From the NCBI RefSeq assembly GCF_009900715.1, contig NZ_JAAAJC010000001.1, positions 124,001 to 188,000 on the forward strand: DNA of 64,000 nucleotides. Direction: 5' to 3'. Within the stretch, counting starts at the first letter, position 1, and each line of letters opens with the position of its first letter. The notes under the pieces were generated by a model. The model saw only the letters and a program-made list of their open reading frames with translations, did no database searches and was not told the origin of the DNA. Positions 61,530 through 64,000 of this stretch are shown piece by piece. The translations under genes were made by a program, and so were the position numbers. The DNA comes from Halococcus salsus. Its GTDB lineage: Archaea; Halobacteriota; Halobacteria; Halobacteriales; Halococcaceae.

Positions 61530-62629
61530 GGGGCCGCGAAACCCGGCTCCTCGTCGTCGGTCGCCACGGTCCCGGCGGGATCGGCCAGTACATCAAGGAG
61601 CAGCGTCGCCACCTCGCGGGCGAGGTCCGGATCTCCTCGCACCGGAGCGGCGCGTTCGACACGGCGGGGGTGCTGGCGTTCATCCGCTCGCTCCTCCGGA
61701 TCGTCTGGAACGCGGTGAGCTACACCGCCCGATCGCCACCCGACGTCGTCCACGTCCACTCCTCGCACCGGTTCTCGTTCTACCGGGCGGGCTTCTACGT
61801 GCTGTTCTCGAAACACGTCTGGGGCTGTCCGGTGGTGCTCCACATCCACGGTTCGTCGTTCGACACCTTCGTCGCCACCGAGAACCCGCTCGTCCGGTGG
61901 TATCAGTCGATAGTCTACGACGCCGCCGACGAGATAATCGTGCTGTCGGCGTACTGGCGCGAGACCCTCGCGGCCCACACCGACCCCACCAAACTCGTGG
62001 TGCTGGCGAACGCCGTCGACTCCGAGAACTACGTCCCGGCGTTCGACGGCGGCAGCCCACACATCGTCGCGATATCGAACCAGCTCCGCCGGAAGGGCAT
62101 CGCCGAACTCGCCAACGCGATCGACCAGCTCACCGACCGCGACCTCGACTTTCGGGTGTCGCTGGCGGGGAAGGGTGCCCTCTCGAACCACTCCGAACGC
62201 CTCGCGGCGGCCAACCCGAACGTCGAGTACTTCGGGTTCGTCTCGGAGGAACGAAAGCACGAGCTCCTCGGGTCGGGGTCGATCTTCGTGCTGCCCTCCC
62301 ACGCCGAGGGACTGCCGATCGCGATCCTCGAAGCCATGGCGGCGGGCAACGCCATCGTCTCGACCACCGTGGGCGCGATCCCGGAGGTGATCGGGGAGGA
62401 GAACGGCGTTCTGGTCGCCCCACGCGACGCAGACGCGCTCGCCGAGGCGCTCGCCGAGCTCATCGCCGACCCCGAACGGACCGCCGCGATGGGACGGACG
62501 AACCGCGCCACCGTCGAGGAGCGCTACGAGTGGGCGACCGTCACCGAGGACCTCCTCGGGATCTACGACCGGCTGCTCGCCGACCCCGCCGACCACAAGA
62601 GCGAAGCCGAGCGGGTGCGTGAGGACTGA
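61526..62629 (+). CDS. Family 4 glycosyltransferase
   Basis: The 367-aa GT-B enzyme has the N-terminal acceptor site LLVVGRHGPGGIGQYIKEQR, a DVVHVHSSHRFSFYRAGFYV strand, and the nucleotide-sugar site EGLPIAILEAMAAGNAIVST followed by VGAIPEVIGEENG. It should add one sugar to the growing chain. It overlaps the previous gene (ATGA). Confidence 0.88.
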   Translation: MRGRETRLLVVGRHGPGGIGQYIKEQRRHLAGEVRISSHRSGAFDTAGVLAFIRSLLRIVWNAVSYTARSPPDVVHVHSSHRFSFYRAGFYVLFSKHVWGCPVVLHIHGSSFDTFVATENPLVRWYQSIVYDAADEIIVLSAYWRETLAAHTDPTKLVVLANAVDSENYVPAFDGGSPHIVAISNQLRRKGIAELANAIDQLTDRDLDFRVSLAGKGALSNHSERLAAANPNVEYFGFVSEERKHELLGSGSIFVLPSHAEGLPIAILEAMAAGNAIVSTTVGAIPEVIGEENGVLVAPRDADALAEALAELIADPERTAAMGRTNRATVEERYEWATVTEDLLGIYDRLLADPADHKSEAERVRED

Positions 62630-62665
62630 CATTAACACCGTCCGCACGCGGGGAGGTCTGTAGCG

Positions 62666-63925
62666 ATGCACGTCTGTCTGCTCACGGCGGGTCGCTACCC
62701 GCCGAACGGTCGGGTCCGACGCCACACCGAGGCGCTCCACCGGGCGGGCCACGCCGTGACGGTCTGTGCCCGTGGCGTGGACGAACCGGACCACGAACTC
62801 CGCGGCGGGATCGACATCGAGCGGGTCGCCGACGACTCGCTCTACACCGGCGCTCGTGGGGTGCTCGACGGCGTGCGCTACGCGCTCCAGTTCGTCCACC
62901 CCGCGTGGATTCGTGCCGCGAGCGCGGTGGACGACGAGGAGGAGATCGACGTCGTCTGTGTCTTCGACCTCTCGCTCGTGAAGACCGGGCTGGCGCTCGG
63001 CGAGCGGTTCGACGTCCCCGCCGTCTGTGACCTCCCCGGCCCGACGGCCGCGGTCGCCAGCGACCCGTCCCGCGGCGGGCGGCTTCGCGGGGTCGCGCGC
63101 CGTGTCTTCCAGCCGCGGTGGCGACGCGGTCGGCTCGTGAAGCGCCTCACCGACGCCGACTGGCTCGTCACGACCTGCGAGGAGGCCCGTGCGGCGTACG
63201 TTCGCGAGCGGGACGTCGACCCTCGGAAGCTATCGGTGGCCCGGGACACCGTCGCGCCGAGCGAGGCCGACCCCGCGACCGTATCCGAAGTCCGGGAGGA
63301 GCTGGGATTCGAGGAAGACGCGTTCGTCGTCGCCGCGCTCGCGGAGGGCTCGTCACGGGACTCCCTCGAAACCCTCGTCGAGGCCGCGGCGCGCGCCGCG
63401 GACGAGGCGGTCTCGCTTCGCGTGGTGGTCGTCGGCGATCCTGGAGAAGAGACGCTCGACGACCTCGAAACCCTCGCCCGGCGACGCCTCGCCGGGGGTC
63501 GGATCCGATTCCGGACGGAGGGTGACCTGACCGACTACGTCGCCGCGAGCGACGCGTGTGTGTTCCCGTCGGCACCGATCGGGCCCGAGACCGCGGTTCC
63601 GGCGGCGCTCTACGAGGCGATGGCGGCCGGCGTGCCGGTCGTCGCGCCCGACACGCCGCCGATCCGACGCGTGCTCGCCGAGACCGAGGCCGGCCGCGTC
63701 GTCGACGACGGAACGGGCCCGCTCGCCGATGCGCTCGTCGCGCTCGCCGACACCGAAACCCGGGCCGAAATCGGGGCGAACGGTCGGCACGCGGCCGGGA
63801 CCGCCTACGACCCGGCGATCGATGCGGCGCGGCTCCAGCGGGGTTACGAGTGGGTTCGGGCGCGACCCGAGAGCGACCCCGCGAGCAGGTTCGTGAGCGC
63901 CATCACGTACGAGCCGACCTCGTAG
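62666..63925 (+). CDS. Family 4 glycosyltransferase
   Basis: The 419-aa GT-B protein starts MHVCLLTAGRYPPNGRVRRH and has the donor site APIGPETAVPAALYEAMAAG, followed by VPVVAPDTPPIRRVLAETEA. It lies 36 bp after the preceding transferase. The last 82 bp overlap the end of an opposite-strand reading frame. Confidence 0.85.
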   Translation: MHVCLLTAGRYPPNGRVRRHTEALHRAGHAVTVCARGVDEPDHELRGGIDIERVADDSLYTGARGVLDGVRYALQFVHPAWIRAASAVDDEEEIDVVCVFDLSLVKTGLALGERFDVPAVCDLPGPTAAVASDPSRGGRLRGVARRVFQPRWRRGRLVKRLTDADWLVTTCEEARAAYVRERDVDPRKLSVARDTVAPSEADPATVSEVREELGFEEDAFVVAALAEGSSRDSLETLVEAAARAADEAVSLRVVVVGDPGEETLDDLETLARRRLAGGRIRFRTEGDLTDYVAASDACVFPSAPIGPETAVPAALYEAMAAGVPVVAPDTPPIRRVLAETEAGRVVDDGTGPLADALVALADTETRAEIGANGRHAAGTAYDPAIDAARLQRGYEWVRARPESDPASRFVSAITYEPTS

Positions 63926-64000
63926 GAGCCCTTGTAGTTCTGGTCGGGGACGTCGAGCCGGCCGTCGGTCGTGAGGAACCGAAGGGGAACCCCGATACCG
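63844..64000 (-). CDS. C-terminal end of an unidentified protein, 5' part outside window
   Basis: The minus strand is open from the window edge to a TAA at 63844-63846, reading GIGVPLRFLTTDGRLDVPDQ then NYKGSYEVGSYVMALTNLLA and a short basic end. The amino-acid content looks like real protein rather than an antisense shadow. It overlaps the convergent glycosyltransferase by 82 bp. No family is recognised from 52 residues. Confidence 0.4.
   Translation of the reverse strand, partial: GIGVPLRFLTTDGRLDVPDQNYKGSYEVGSYVMALTNLLAGSLSGRARTHS

Noticed and set aside
1-64000. CRISPR arrays, rRNA genes, complete insertion sequences or a replication origin
   Set aside because: None was seen: no regular repeat-spacer pattern, no rRNA-like sequence, no intact transposase gene, and no Orc1/Cdc6 gene with origin repeats.

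Overview
The window comes from an extremely halophilic archaeon (class Halobacteria). The evidence is very high GC, strongly acidic proteins, archaeal ribosomal-protein gene order with eukaryote-type proteins (S4e, L19e, L32e), no CCA encoded in the tRNA genes, Tat-type lipoproteins, PGF-CTERM surface proteins and TATA-type promoters. The genus cannot be fixed from the sequence alone.

Layout. 1-7150: a partial membrane protein gene; porBA (pyruvate:ferredoxin oxidoreductase); a polyprenyl-phosphate sugar-1-phosphate transferase; tRNA-Gly(UCC) with a small endonuclease gene trapped between the tRNA and a copy of its 3' end; and a Trm9-like tRNA methyltransferase. 7151-13738: a phosphate uptake operon, pstS-pstC-pstA-pstB-phoU, plus a second PhoU protein with an AbrB-type N-terminus. 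13756-17547: a convergent HTH regulator, a small operon of three envelope-type proteins, a decayed toxin-antitoxin locus and tRNA-Gly(GCC). 17739-32460: a SPOUT RNA methyltransferase followed by a packed archaeal S10/spc ribosomal-protein operon (L3 to L15, RNase P protein 1 included) ending in secY. 32461-34382: a lower-GC islet with a broken primase-like gene and a DUF433/DUF5615 toxin-antitoxin pair. 34479-63925: a long surface-glycan region. The last bases hold the end of a gene on the minus strand.

How the genes fit together. The glycan region holds a complete set for UDP-2,3-diacetamido-2,3-dideoxy-mannuronate: an N-acetyltransferase, a DegT aminotransferase, a Gfo/Idh/MocA oxidoreductase, a nucleotide-sugar 6-dehydrogenase and a UDP-GlcNAc 2-epimerase, all on one strand with start/stop overlaps. 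A second epimerase/dehydrogenase pair would make UDP-ManNAcA. Around them lie glycosyltransferases (GT2, GT4, DUF354), two FemAB-like acyltransferases, a deacetylase, three alkaline-phosphatase-superfamily enzymes, two uncharacterised toroid-fold proteins and two tandem PGF-CTERM surface proteins. Together this looks like a locus for an acidic, modified cell-surface polysaccharide or glycoprotein glycan.

The observations most worth following are the tRNA-Gly mini-element with its endonuclease, the complete diacetamido-uronate pathway, the GAAA-capped hairpin just before the ribosomal operon's first start codon, and the helix-hairpin-helix modules attached to both S3 and L32e.
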